The notes under the pieces are model-generated. The model saw only the letters and a list, made by a program, of their open reading frames with translations, did no database searches and was not told the origin of the DNA. A DNA stretch of 64,000 nucleotides from Sinohyriopsis cumingii (Eukaryota > Mollusca > Bivalvia > Unionida > Unionidae): NCBI GenBank assembly GCA_028554795.2, contig CM068835.1:28646311-28710310 (forward strand). Reading direction: 5' to 3'. Positions 19,201 through 31,100 of this stretch are shown in pieces (the first letter of the stretch is position 1; every line of letters begins with the position of its first letter). A program made the translations under genes and the position numbers.

Positions 19201-22200
19201 CTGCAACAAAGTTAAATGCATGAAATATGAAGTTACGGGATGTTTGCCGCTCGATTACCTATACCATTCTTCAAATGACAGGTTGAACACTGGATGATCA
19301 ATTTGTCTGCACATTTAGAAAATGCAAATTTATACCTGTTTATAAACTGAAATTAGCTTTAGCCTTGCAAGAGAATGTTCGGTGTATGAAAGAAAAGAAA
19401 TGATTTGAAATCAGGATAGAAGTAGCTCTTTCAAAATCTGCACAACTAATTGTTTTGTATATCTACTATTTGTAACTGTATCTGTATTATGTGTATTTTT
19501 TGTGAAGTGTTCAAAGATGTTCTGGACAATGTCATTTGGATACATCAGGACTTTTGGCAGACCAGTACATTCGTGAGTCTGCAATTCATTTGGAACATTC
19601 GATTCTTTTAGACCTGAATAGAACTTTTAAGGATTATTTTGGATTCAGTTCATACTATTGTATGTTCCTCTTAAATCTTATTTTAAAACTTTGAAATTAT
19701 TTCTTAGGTTTTAAAACACCTAATGGTTTTGAGTCGTCGCACAACGATGTTGTGATATTTGAAAACATAACGTACTGAAGATATTTCACAAGTAAAGGTC
19801 TCGTGATTCTTTATGTTTCCATGAGTCTACATTTATTGAAGCAAAAGAGTGAAAAGCAAATTGTACCAGCATGTATAAGTTTATATGCTAATGACAGGAA
19901 TCGATCAGTAATGTTGGAATAAACCGTTAAATTATTTCGATAATAAGGAACCAAAAACAAATGTACCAAACGAGTTTTTGTATATACATAGTTAGAACCT
20001 GTCATCAGCCGGGTATTTGTCATTTTCCTGGTGTTACGCCCTAATATCAGCTCACTAGACAGTATTGACCAAACATTACCCATATATGTTGGCTACCAGT
20101 TTCTTTCTTCAAGTCACAGCCAGATACAAATGGACGAACTTTCAGCTGCGCTGCTCAGTGAATGCACCGATGTTTTGGGGTCTCTTCTTATTATTCCTAG
20201 TGCACTGAGCATCCTCCAGGTCGACTGTGAAAGAATATCCCCGCATCCTACTTTCACCGGAAAGCTCTCTATTAATTACTCGTCCTTCTGCGTCTTCGTT
20301 TCATATGCCTCTTCCATTCGTTTTCCCATGGGATGATTAGTTCTACCAAGACGATCCATGTTGCAGTCTGACATGATATGACGATATCTGGAAGAAGTGA
20401 TGTCTGCATAACTTCCTGGAATATGGGTTTTAGCCCCATTTTTGCTTTCATCGTCCATGCTTCGCCTCATGGAATACTCCAGCAATGCTTGATGTTACAG
20501 GTTTTATTTGTCACTATCTAACGAATTCAATAAACCGGGCTCCTGGCCGCATTGTAGTTCAAAACCTTTTGTCGTACTCTCTCAACAAATCTGCCATCTC
20601 TCTCAAGACCTAATCATAGCTCCATTTGTATCACAATCTGACATGAGGATAGAGCATTATAGATAGTTGCGTTTTTCTGGTACAACACAACGGGCACGTG
20701 GACTGATCTGTCAGGTTCCATCAGTACATATTTTGCGAAGGCAATTGGAACAGATCGTACACGAACCATAGAAGGAACTCGATTTGCAGTGGTATCTATT
20801 GCCAATGGTCTGTTCGTGTGAGTTATCTGGCAGATGCCAACTTATCCACATTGCTAGGGACCCATTTGGACTGCTCCTGCTCACCTCACATCATCCTCAC
20901 CTCTGCGAATTTCTTCCTGGACCGTGGTACTTCGGTCTTCTGAGCTTGATTCATTCCATCGCTCAAATTTAGAATGACACATAAAGCTAAAGAACATATT
21001 AATAAAATGTCCTTCTTAAAATGTCGGAAAAGAGCAAAGAAAAAAAGAGAAAGGTTTGATCATAGTTTGTTTCGTTTCGCCGTCTGACTAAAACAACTGG
21101 AAAGGAACATGCATGTCCTGTTGTCATTGATATAATCTTATCACCATATTAATATCACATGGAGGACATGCAAAGCTGAGTAGAATGGAACAACATCAAT
21201 GTAACAGTGTGCGATTTTTCAATGCATGGAAATTAATTAGAAAATCTCTTTAGCAGCCTTTGTTTTGATTCAAACAGTATTGTGTCAATTTCATACTGAT
21301 ATTCATCGGATGTTCAACTGTGCTTTGGTAATCTAATACATGCTCTATTCACTAGATACTCACACTAATGTCCCCTAGGGTCCGAGTCCGGGTTCTCATA
21401 GTAACAAGTGCGCCAGGGACAAAACAAGGCATGCAGGCAGAGTCTCCCAGTCGAACGGCCAGCTGCGTTATCATTATTTCAATGCAAAAGCAGGTCATGC
21501 ACACTAAAATTATAATATAGAGTATCCATTGGTAATTTAGAAATACATCATTTTGGAACTCATGTCAATTTTTTCTAAAATTAAACAATATGAGAGTAGC
21601 GTGCACTGGAAATAGATAATGAAAATATGACACCACTCTTAAATAGCAAGGTGTAAATGTGTGTGTGTTTTGTATTTGATAAAGGTATGACAACATGTGT
21701 CAATTGCTTCATACCGTTATATCCTAGTGTCATAAAAATAACGGTAATGAAATGGATAAAAGCTAAAAAAATCAGAGATAAAAATATAAATCAACAATGC
21801 AGTGAGCTTAAAGTTATCCGTGCCTATCTCTGTTCTAATGTGTCATGCTATTGATCAATCGACTCAAGGACTGATCCCCCTATTTATCTGTCGGCATACA
21901 CACTACCTGGACATTCATACCAACTTCAAAGACATACTGGAATATGTTCTTTGTAATATATTTTCTATTAAGGATGTTTTGACCCCTCCAAAGGTATTGT
22001 CAACTAGGATTGATACGTATTACTGTCTATTCTAGGCATATACAATCATACAAAATTTGGAATAACAACAATCTATAAAGAAAAACCGATAACTGGAAGA
22101 ATTAAACTTCCCTTCCCTATCCCCATTAAACCAGATATAACAAGATTAGTGGACTACACCTCTATTGATTGTCGGACAACGAAACAATGTGTAATATAGA

Positions 22201-23192
22201 AATAGTGACATTTCAATATTTCACTTCGCTAATGTGTTTATTTGACAGTTTGATGGATATGTAAATCAAACGTAATTTGATAAAATGATAATTACGATAT
22301 CATATTACCGGTGTCTGATTGTTATAAAGACTGATTCTGCTTCAGATGTTACGGAAAGAATGAGTAATTTTTAAAGTAAACAACATTATGTCAAAAGCTA
22401 ATACGCAATAACAGAGTCTGGTTGTAGATCAGTTTCCTCCCTAAAGCATTCAAAGTTGTCAACAAGTTTAGGAATTTCCAAAATATCCTACATTCAGATA
22501 GAAGTATAAATATATGCTTCTCTTAATAGTGACCTGAATATGTATTCTGTATTCATAGAAAAATATTAGCAATGTAATATGTTGTTTAGAAAATAAATGT
22601 CACTGGTCAGGTACACCATTATCTTGAATCTGGACAAAGGTCAAGTACAAATTACAGATTCGCATAAAATATAATCACTGAAAAAAGCAAACAAACAATA
22701 TAAATTAAATATGCACAGCATTATGTGCTGGTCATGGTCTTTGAACTGGCTGACTTGCCCGACTAATACACCGATGAAAGGAAGCCTGAATAAATAAATC
22801 CAGCGAAGTCTGAGGATGGATGTGTGTGTGTGTGTTTAAAATACTACTGGCATACACTAAGAAAAATACTTTAATAACACTTCCAATTACGTAATTGGAC
22901 ATATTCAAATATACTAGGAAATGTAAGGCATTTGCTGATTAAAGCAATGAAAACTAGAGCCTAATTGATGCAGGAAAAGAAAACACGTGTATGAAGAGTT
23001 GAAATTGTGGAGAAAATTTATCCGAATTCAGAATTCTACATGATTAAGGAACTCACTCGAGCCGCAATCCTCAAAGCATCCAAAGAGCCCGGTCGTCCAG
23101 TCTCTCGTTCCATTCCTGCTCCCAACGAGTAATTTTGGACCCTGTGCAACGGGTTGATTGATGACAACTGTCGTGTTGCTAATTTGATTCAT
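19108..23192 (-). CDS. PLAC8/cornifelin-family protein, three coding exons, 122 aa
   Basis: A spliced host gene. Exon 1 (23057-23192) starts MNQISNTTVVINQPV and ends with RDWTTGLFGCFEDCGS; exon 2 (21364-21503) carries CMTCFCIEIMITQLAVRLGD, SACMPCFVPGALVTMRTR; exon 3 (19108-19200) gives GSICKDWCAVCCCRYC and ends CQMDRELTAMGL. This matches the Cys-rich PLAC8 layout: DW.TGL.GCF.D, C..C, GD..C.PC.VPGAL..LRT, GSIC.DW...CC..C..CQM.REL. Phases agree (a codon is split A/TG at exon 1-2; exon 2-3 is phase 0) and all junctions are GT-AG. The usual length is 110-120 residues. The family includes cornifelin and plant cell-number regulators; most are small membrane-associated Cys-rich proteins with unclear biochemistry. 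A non-coding 5' exon is likely because an AG acceptor lies at 23206-23207, 14 bases before the ATG. The gene looks intact. Confidence 0.93.
19201..21363 (-). other. Intron 2 of the PLAC8-family gene
   Basis: About 2.2 kb. The stretch 20000-20970 is richer in G+C than its surroundings and has minus-strand open frames (20276-20485, 20614-20805) with no family resemblance, no obvious splice sites and stops between them. They may be remains of an old insertion. Confidence 0.6.
21364..21503 (-). CDS. PLAC8-family gene, coding exon 2
   Basis: 140 bases. Acceptor AATTTTAG at 21511-21504, donor GTGAGT at 21363-21358. Encodes the central Cys-rich part and the VPGALVTMRTR segment. An inner AG (AACGCAG, near 21464) looks like an acceptor but would break the phase with exon 1. 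Confidence 0.92.
21504..23056 (-). other. Intron 1 of the PLAC8-family gene
   Basis: About 1.55 kb, AT-rich, with a short TG run at 22819-22832. I see no gene or clear repeat in it. Confidence 0.7.
23057..23192 (-). CDS. PLAC8-family gene, coding exon 1
   Basis: 136 coding bases (45 codons plus one base). Donor GTGAGT follows directly at 23056-23051. The acceptor TTTGCAG precedes the exon's leader at 23206. Encodes the variable N-terminus and the RDWTTGLFGCFEDCGS block. Confidence 0.92.
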
Positions 23193-23209
23193 CTTTGGGT
23201 GTCCTCTGC

Positions 23210-25606
23210 AAATGTTATCTCTGATTTATATCATAGTTGTTCCCATTTTAATTCCTATTAAAGAGTGATGGCTGTACACCATAATAATATAAATAATTTG
23301 ATGTAATTCCCCTTATGAGTATATTCCCATTAAAACACATTCTTCTTCATTAAAATATACTGCATGTACAACAGAGACCTAAACTTTTCTAAATGACGTG
23401 CTCTGTCAGTGTTTTCGATGCGCTATTCGCTGTTGGAGTTTTAGCAATGCACACTTTCATCAGCTACCTAATTTATGTAAAGACAAAACTATGAACAAAG
23501 TACGCTGTCAATACGTGTTCACTGTCGGTATTGTATTACAAAACAAGAAACCTCAAAACCGTACATTGATAAAAATTGAAAAGTTTGAATTCTAATCCGT
23601 TTAGGTACGGGAATCGTCCTACAAACAGTAATAAAAATAGAAAGGTTTGAATTCTAATCTGTTTTTGGAATCTTTCTATTTAGTGAGAAAATATATCCTA
23701 ACAATTCATGTCTCAAAGCGAGTAGATTCATTTTCCTTATTGTTTTGGTGAATTTCTTTCAAAAGAAATGGTTGAGGAACATTTCGCTACTTACCTCATA
23801 TATTTATGGACTAGGAAACTTATAGGCTTAGCAATTGTATAAAATGTTTCGATTTCATCCATCTACTAAAGTGTCATGAAAATATGACGTGGCAAGGTAT
23901 ACCTTCTTTTCAAGATGGGGACATATTCTGGTGGCCTGAACAAGATATTCTTTGAAAATCCATCCATCTTACCTTACTTTTGAAAGCAAAGGCTTTATAC
24001 AAATGTTGAGTAGATTAGAGTCATTTGTAATTAACTGCAAGCTGTTCGATGTTTGTTTTGGAAATCTGCTTCATATGATATGGGACAACATATATACATG
24101 ATGTGAGACAGCATACAGACAGGATGTGGGACAACATAATTATATTATGTGGGACAGCATACAGACATAAGCTTTTTCTAGAGGTTATCACGAAGCCACA
24201 TCTTCGTCTTACTTTTTTAAACATGTTTCTTTGCGCCACGTGACTACTACAGGTTTACAAGCAGACATGATACAGGATAGACGCTACTTTGTCTTTTAGA
24301 CCCTATACAAGCGACGTTAACCAAGCTTTAATAACCCTAATAACTGGTTCTTTTTCTCTTCTCATCCAGTACATAGCTAACATGAAATGTTTAATCCTTG
24401 TTCAAACAATGAGATATATTGCATCTGTTCATGATGTTTAAGAAATTTGAACATATCTATAGATGTTCTAAAATCACAAATGTTGAATCTCAGCAATGCA
24501 AATTTGTGTCTTTGTTGTGAACAAGATATGTTCATTAATATGGCCTCTCAATGAACCAGATGGTGACTAAGCAGATTAGAGAACAGGTGCGTGAATTTGA
24601 GAGCTGGATAAGATGAGCATATATCAATAGTCCAATTGGTTGTTGAAACAACAGGTAGCCAAATGAACGAAACACTTTATCATCTTACTATTCTGCTCAG
24701 ATATCGCTCATGATTAAATTAAAACAAATTCAGATAAGCAGATTTCAGATACCATCGGAAATTTGCTATTATGAGATTTTTTATAGGCACAATCAAAATT
24801 CATTGTATCGATGCCCATCCAGCTGAGAGTTCTAATCAGTCGATGCCATTTAGACTATATCAAAATAAGGTTATTTTTTATGTTTTGTATATTTGAAAAC
24901 GTCCAAAGTATCTAAAGTTTACAAGTTGTCTATGTCTACCTTTCTTAGAAATTTATAAGAATGTATAATGCATCATAGACAATAATTAAAAAGTACCTAT
25001 GTGTTTGTGTTAATATATCATTTTATATTTCCAATTAGATTACATATTGTTGTCTTGAAAAATCAATACTATGAATGTCATATCATTACACATTGAAAAA
25101 ACTGTTTAGGTTTTTTCTTCTTTCAAAGACTAAACTGTGGAGAAGCGTTTCATATGAATCACAATACGATTCAAGGCCATGACGTTTTTTTAAAAGTTTA
25201 ATTTAAACTTTAGCTTGAAGATTTAATTTTTGGTTTGTTTTGTTTTATGTGTTATCTACCATGTACAGAGACACCAATAATGTAAACTTAACGGGGAATA
25301 ATTCCTATAGAGATAGATACTGGAAAGATCAAGAGTTGTGTCCCCGATGGGACTGTTTATTAAAATTTGTTTCTTCTTTACATTGTGTTAAAATTGTCTA
25401 TAACTAATTTACATATTAGTCGTGTTAAATTTATGTTTTGAAATTGTAGTCATATATTTTGTTTGTTTTGAAACAATATTTCATTCAGTTTTTCCAGTGG
25501 TTGGTTGTTTAGAAGAGGGTGTTTGTTTAACAATGTATTTATTTATTTATTTATTGTTTGCTAAGTGTTACGATGGGAAATCTAGTATTATAAACTTTCG
25601 GTAGAG
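23210..25606. other. Upstream of the PLAC8 gene; no further gene seen
   Basis: AT-rich. It should hold the promoter and any non-coding first exon of the PLAC8 gene, which I cannot place. A small tandem array of about 32-bp units (core ATGTGGGACAACATA) lies at 24070-24170. Otherwise nothing recognised. Confidence 0.5.
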
Positions 25607-25612
25607 GATGGT

Positions 25613-25870
25613 AGTAATTTTTTATACTTGGGGGAGAACGGGAGATTCCATCGAAGAAAGGTAAAACAATTATGGGGAGCATGGGTAATTTAACATGGGT
25701 GACGTCATGGTGCTTATAGCGACAAAGGGGTTTGTAAGGACATATGCATATTAAAAGGACAAAAGGAATTATGGGTATAAACAAAACATACACAAAGAAG
25801 AAAAAATAAAACACTAAGAGAAAAACAAATTTGACAAGAGTAGAAGAGTATACCGAAATGCTATGGTGTC
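25613..25870 (+). repeat. Left inverted terminal repeat of Polinton copy 2
   Basis: Matches the reverse complement of 33241-33502 over shared blocks such as GGGAGATTCCAT/GGGAGTTTCCAT, AATTTAACRTGRGTGAC and TTATAGCGACAAA. The TATAGCG.CAA.GGG core also occurs in the ends of copy 1. Confidence 0.8.
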
Positions 25871-26493
25871 GTGGGTCTTCAAGTTTGCAATCGGAGAATA
25901 AGTAGATAAAAACAATGACAATCAAGATATTATACGTCTATTTGTTGTTATCTGCATTATATTATAATGAATTTAATTTGCAGTTTAAATCAGATGACTT
26001 CAGGAAACGATAGATAAACATACGCCATGCAGATTCCAGGGTAAGAATGTTGTGTTATTCTGATATAGTGGTAATACGGAAAAAATATGTTTGCGATTGC
26101 ATATACTTGTCCTATTGTTGAGAACTTTATCATATGTTGTACCAAGTGTAAACCGACATGGAAGCTACTTCCATGGAACTCATTCTGTCACCTGTGCCTT
26201 CCAACATAAACCTATCAGAGAGAAGTAAAGAAATTCATCTGTAAGCATGTGACGGGGAGGGTAGCGCCGGGATGGTTGCTGATAATTGACAACCAACATG
26301 AATATGAAAGTACATGACGACCTGAGACTTTTTAATCAATTCCCATTGTTTCATTTAAAAGTAATAAATGGTGGACAACACAGTTTTCAAGCCTGTCATT
26401 TGCGAAATCCACCAGAAAATAAAAAACCATACATAATTCAGATTGTTTCTTAATAAATACGGTACTCATGTAATCTAATTTTTCCATAACATC

Positions 26494-26819
26494 GTTTGAC
26501 AGTGTTACTAGAAAAACTGAAATACACCAAATTACACACCGAAATACACATATGTGTACCATAATACTCATAAAAATAAATTTATTATACTTTGTATGTG
26601 TTTGAATAATGATAAAAAAGCAAAATAAAATTTGAATTCAGTGATTTTTAAAGGATTGTTATTCTTTTCTAGTTATAGCTCTATTCATACAAATCATAAT
26701 ATCAGGCTGTACACCAATATATACACCCAAAATCTGTAAATAATTGTGTATTTCGGTGTATTTCGGTTTTGGAGCGTATTTCGGTGTTTCTAATAACCAA
26801 ATTGGACAGTGTCAAACGA
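26494..26819. mobile_element. MITE-like insertion inside Polinton copy 2
   Basis: About 326 bp with inverted ends: GTTTGACAGTGTTACTAGAA on the left and, inverted on the right, GTTTGACACTGTCC...TTAGAAACACCGAAATAC. Both ends carry repeated ACCGAAATACAC motifs. There is no coding capacity. It interrupts the part of copy 2 next to its left terminal repeat, so it arrived later. Confidence 0.55.
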
Positions 26820-27131
26820 CAAAATGAATGCATGATTTGTTACAGTGATAGTAGTTTTAAGTTGATATAGGTTCCATATGAGAACATGATGTTCGGGCCT
26901 TATTTGCAAACACTGATATTCATGGTGGTTATTTAACATAATATGCTCGTCAGCAATTCCAACATTTTCTCAAAATCAAGTGGTGATGCAGAACTAGTAA
27001 CTTCTGATCATGTAATGTATATAAGATAAGTACACAAAAGCCGATTCTATGCAGAAAAATGGGATACCACGATACCATAGAACCTAACATATCATAATAG
27101 CCTACCATATATCTTTTCGAGGCATAGGATT

Positions 27132-27147
27132 GACCCTGAAAATTGCC
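27132..27147 (-). promoter_or_regulatory. Decayed histone-type stem-loop (copy 2, left)
   Basis: Reads GGCAATTTTCAGGGTC on the minus strand: TTTC loop and outer pairs remain, two inner pairs are lost. It is followed by AATCCTATGCCTC and GAAAAGATATA, the same downstream block as at 33250-33260. It sits 3' of the basic end gene, at the position matching 16424-16439 in copy 1. Confidence 0.5.
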
Positions 27148-27199
27148 GTTGGGGATTGTTTACTAAAGAATGTAAACACACCGAGCATTGCACTGGTCT

Positions 27200-27360
27200 T
27201 CTCTTCCTTAAACTTTATTTGAGAGCGGGACCGTACATCAAGACTTTCTTCAGACAGCCTTGCCTCTCCACATTAATCATTCTTTTCCAAGTTGCCATAT
27301 CTGTTATCTTCGTGATAGCTGTTAGAGTTATCCGGGCTGAAAAGCTTTCGTGAAATTAGG
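27200..27360 (-). pseudogene. Basic end gene of Polinton copy 2 (remnant)
   Basis: The minus strand reads WKRMINVERQGCLKKVLMYG, matching WKRRIYIERQGCLKRVMIYG of the 16164-16397 gene in copy 1. Only this conserved block is clear. Confidence 0.65.
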
Positions 27361-27599
27361 GAAGACAACATTTTTCCACGTCTTATCATGAGAACAGATG
27401 AATTCACGAGGCGAGCCAGTGGTATTTATAGTCTAAGGTCGGATAGAAAGGGAATGACATGTTTCACCAGTCCGAACGCGCGTTACAAAATTCAGTCATA
27501 GAGAGGAGTGTCTCTTCCAATCGGAAGAGAGCTACATGTGACCTCACATGCACTATGTAGTACAGCTAGCGTCTGTTCTCCATGAGTTGATGCGACAAA

Positions 27600-28235
27600 G
27601 TTTGAGAATGGCGGAAACTAAGAAGATCATGTATTGGGCTGACGAGGAGTGAAGGTACGGCAGCTACCAAAACAACCATGGTTATACGTGCAGAAGAGAA
27701 TGATTTTAATTTGGATCTAATCAATTTTTTTGTTCCCAAGAAATTGTATCGGCACCAGCACCTTCTTGTTCCTGAACTCAGGTAGACAATTTTTGACAAA
27801 GACATAAAGAAGAATTAGATAAATTTCTACAAAAGCGGAAAGAAGCAGAAAAACTTCTGTCATTCAACAAGAGCAGAAAGATGAGGAAGTGTGAAATGAG
27901 AGGAAGAAGGAGAGAAGAGAAAATGCAAGAGAAGAAGGACGGTGAAAGTTAAACGGTGACTACTAGATAGTTTTGTCACAGTTTTAAGGTATCTGAGACA
28001 AATATATCAGACTTCTTTAACTCTCCCGAAGAGAAAACGACTTTCTCGGGCCAAACATTCCAACTCAGTCACCAATCCTCTATGAAGATTATCCATGAGA
28101 GGCCATCAGCAGCAGCAATCACTATCAAATCATCTACAGTATTTGGTGAAGATGTTGTCCTTTGCCGTGGCAAGAGTATAAGACAGTTAAAGCTCATCTT
28201 ATCCAGCTCATGCGTTTGTTAAAAAACAAATACCT
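27600..28235 (+). pseudogene. Pro/Glu-rich gene of Polinton copy 2 (remnant)
   Basis: Nucleotides 27690-27860 follow the 15944-15640 (minus) gene of copy 1: a block equivalent to NFLTTQEFVPVPVP and then the Lys/Glu-rich coiled-coil part. Heavily altered. It is followed by the stem-loop at 28239-28254, as in copy 1. Confidence 0.6.
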
Positions 28236-28238
28236 AAC

Positions 28239-28254
28239 GGTTCTTTTCAGGGCC
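28239..28254 (+). promoter_or_regulatory. Histone-type 3' stem-loop (copy 2, second)
   Basis: Reads GGTTCTTTTCAGGGCC on the plus strand: all six positions pair (two as G-U), TTTC loop, then ACTGAATTCTTT and AGAAAATAGAGAC. Counterpart of 15607-15622 in copy 1. Confidence 0.7.
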
Positions 28255-28479
28255 ACTGAATTCTTTAGAAAATAGAGACTACTCAAAGATTGCCAAATGA
28301 AGTAAAACTTAAATCCATTTTGTCATAATGTTTGAACAAACTACGTGTATGAGTGTAGGTCCTTATACAAAAATCATGTCCAAGAGGGACTTACATTTTT
28401 TTCTGATACATTCTCTCCTTTTGAAAATCACAATGCATATTTCAAGACACAACACAAAAAGTAATTTGTCTTCTTCTTT

Positions 28480-28880
28480 CACTCTCTCTCCCTCTCTCTT
28501 TCCATTTGTATTTCTTCACTGGTACAGGTTCTTCTTCGACTTCACTTTCTTTTCACAATCTGTGTGTGTTTCCTTTCTGAACTGGTTATGGGTTTTTCTA
28601 CTCTTTGGGGTTTTTTCTTTTTCATTTTTGAAAGACATCTTCTTTTCCTCCTCGTTTTACTTTGTTTCACCTTTTCGTAGGGCATTCTGACAACTACGCC
28701 CTTTATCCTCACAATGATAGCAGGAATCTCAATCTTTGTCTCTCTTTTCTCCTGTCTTCCTTTGACGTTGTGGATATTCTGCAGTTCAGTGTCTTTTCTC
28801 CTGACAGATACAGCAAGTCTCCTGAGTAATAGTTCTTCGTCTTTTCTGAAGTAAACTTTTAAATGACTCTACGTTTCTGA
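28480..28880 (-). pseudogene. Zinc-knuckle gene of Polinton copy 2 (remnant)
   Basis: The minus strand near 28820 reads TCCICQEKRH, matching the knuckle blocks of 14901-15179, with a second Cys-x2-Cys/His block near 28710. It lies head to head with the polymerase gene, exactly as in copy 1. Confidence 0.6.
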
Positions 28881-29049
28881 TTACAATACAGGTCTATTGT
28901 ACCAAATCTCTGACTAGAAGGGTAAATTTCTTTTACTCTTCCATCTTGACTGCTTGAGTGCTGAATGAATACTCTGACTTTAGGACATTAACCCATTATA
29001 TAGGGACCATCTGCGTGTAAAATCTAGTCAAAGAGAAGATTCAAATCAG

Positions 29050-30480
29050 GATGAAACGATCGAACGATTTCAGTGAGAGACAATAATAAAATAAGAGGCC
29101 ACAACGTGGCATACCACTTCGCACACGAGCTGAAGTCTTTGCTCAAATCCATGATAGCGATTTCGAAGACGACATAAGTGAACCTGAATCAACGCCTTCC
29201 ACGTCTGCTCCCAGATTAAGAGAGCTTACCACCAGCGAAAGTCGGCCAGTAGCACTTGAAAAGTATTACCTCATTTGAGAAACGGGAAACACTCCTCCAG
29301 TTTAAAGGTTTCAAGTTCGAAGTCCCGCTCGAGGTATCAGGTTTCATCACGAGATTTGCGGGATTCCTTGTTAACCACACTGAAACGATTTTACCAAGCC
29401 AAAGAAGACAATCGTTTGAGACTCTCTATTTATCGCGACAGTTTGATGTCACCCGACTGGATCGAATTGAGTAGCAAACAGAATTGACACCTTCTAAAGT
29501 CATCGAGAAGATTTAATACTTTCAGGAATGCCGGAATCAAGTTCACATTACTGATGGCAAAACGACACTTTATTTGACCCACGTATCCGCTCCGAGACGG
29601 GGCGGACACAGAAAAGTGTCACTGGTGGACGAACCGTGCAATAACAAACGCAGCATCGTCCAAGTTAACAACGATCAAGTCCAGCTTCAACCATAGTCAA
29701 GATCGGACGAAGCCACACAGGAAAACAGGAGCAGAACTGATACAGTAGGCAGGCTATCCAAAGACACGACATGCGGTATAACTGAAATTTTGCAAGACGT
29801 CTTGGCTCTACGCTACGCGTTGTAAAGCAACCTCAAGTGGCCCGCGGACCTCTGGTGTTTTGAGGTCTCGATATCCCAGACCTCGCCTAATGGATCTTAG
29901 ACCCAATTAACGATGCGTGGAGCCAAGGGGACGTTGAACGTTGGGGAGACTGCCATCGTTGTACCTCGGGCGTAGAGGGCGATGAAGGGCCCTGGGCTAA
30001 GAAACACCCAGTCCTCTCCTTGTTCTTGTTCAAACAAAAATATTCTTTAAAAAAATAAAAAAGTGTTGTTTGGTCCGGGCTCTCGTATGGTCCCGGGCCC
30101 CGGGGACATATCCCCGGTTACCCTGGTTGTGCCAGTCGATGGCTCACATTTTCTTGGGATACTAGGGACAGTCTCTTTTAAATTGCTATTAGGAACAAAG
30201 CACTGAAATACTATTTATAATATGCGCACCAAAGAACGAGAAGCTTTCTATGCTTGGTACCGCTCTCACACTTCGTTCATCTTTGAGTCTCTACACTATT
30301 GACAGTCTCTAATTTTTCGCCCGGATTGGCTTTTCATTCGTGTCAATGTCGACAACGATACTGATGTCCAGAATTTGTTTTCCCCTGTGACGGACTCTTC
30401 TGGCATATAGCCTCATTCGAGAAAGTCCTTGAGAATTCATCGTCCTTGTGGAAGACTTTTGGATCTTTTCTGACGCGAGT
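29050..30480 (+). pseudogene. DNA polymerase B of Polinton copy 2 (remnant)
   Basis: Starts ATGAAACGATCGAACGATT, matching the polymerase start at 14766 in copy 1, then follows it through the VTDGKTTL-like and VLLVDDL-like region (29540-29640), LQDVLALRYA (29795) and REAFYAWYRSH (30235-30270). The catalytic motifs A and C are not visible. A GC-rich insertion splits it at about 29880-30170. Confidence 0.75.
29880..30170. mobile_element. GC-rich insertion within the copy 2 polymerase remnant
   Basis: About 290 bases that do not match copy 1, far richer in G+C than the surroundings, containing an A-rich run (AAAAAAATAAAAAAG at 30046-30063) and a GC hairpin (GTCCCGGGCCCCGGGGAC). Polymerase similarity resumes after it. 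It could be the 3' end of a retroposon or a small non-autonomous element; the family is unknown. Confidence 0.4.
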
Positions 30481-30504
30481 CAACAAACACACCTGGTGAC
30501 CTTT

Positions 30505-30605
30505 TACATGTTAGGAGAAGGAGATGAAGAAATTAAACTTTGGTTTACACGAAAAGGGTGTCATCGTAGTGCCAGTATCATTTACCTTACCTAAACTTTG
30601 TTTCA
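30505..30605 (+). pseudogene. Packaging ATPase of Polinton copy 2 (remnant)
   Basis: Reads GDEEIKLWFTRKGCHRSASI followed by IYLT, matching the segment after Walker B in the copy 1 ATPase. Confidence 0.8.
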
Positions 30606-30859
30606 ACAATATATTTGTTGAAAAGTCCCAGATATAATTCTCAAGTCTAAGTGTTAGCCAAACAATTATAAACTCATTGGCTGACGATGCCACTCAGACA
30701 CTTCGTGGGTATTTACTCGTAGATTTAAATCCCATCATACTCGATTATTTGCGATTGTGTACCTACCTGTTTCACGACTAGTGCCAAAAGGAGGGTAAAT
30801 CGTTTACACGTCACTATCGGCTTTAAACACTATGAAAAACCTCTTATACTCATAGTCGT

Positions 30860-31100
30860 CTACAGAACCTACTTTCCGTCTCACCTTCCAGTCAAATTGA
30901 TTTGAGCCCTGTACGGCATCTGTTGATAAAAAGTCCACAAATCCGTACCCGTGTCTCGGAAGCCAGTCTCAACGAATTTTTACTATTGTTTACGGTGACA
31001 GCGCCGGAGAAACGATGGAAAACAGCTGCTATTGTGATGCAATTTATGCCGGCTTAAGTGTATCGACGTTCGAAGAAGATCTCGTGGCACTGAAACCAAT
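30860..31100 (+). pseudogene. Histone-like gene of Polinton copy 2 (remnant)
   Basis: Matches the N-terminal half of the 9666-10130 gene: SHLPVKLI..ALYGI against SHLSVKLIRALCGV, and RTRVSEASLNEFLLLFTVTA against RARVSEASLKEVLRWFTLTA. It follows the ATPase remnant, as in copy 1, so this gene is a stable member of the lineage. Confidence 0.65.

Noticed and set aside
20276-20805. Minus-strand frames of 69 and 63 residues as exons
   Set aside because: They lie within intron 2 of the PLAC8 gene on the same strand, without splice sites or recognisable domains.
28328-28690. 120-residue plus-strand frame rich in Phe and Ser
   Set aside because: It is antisense to the decayed zinc-knuckle gene; its composition reflects a purine-rich opposite strand.
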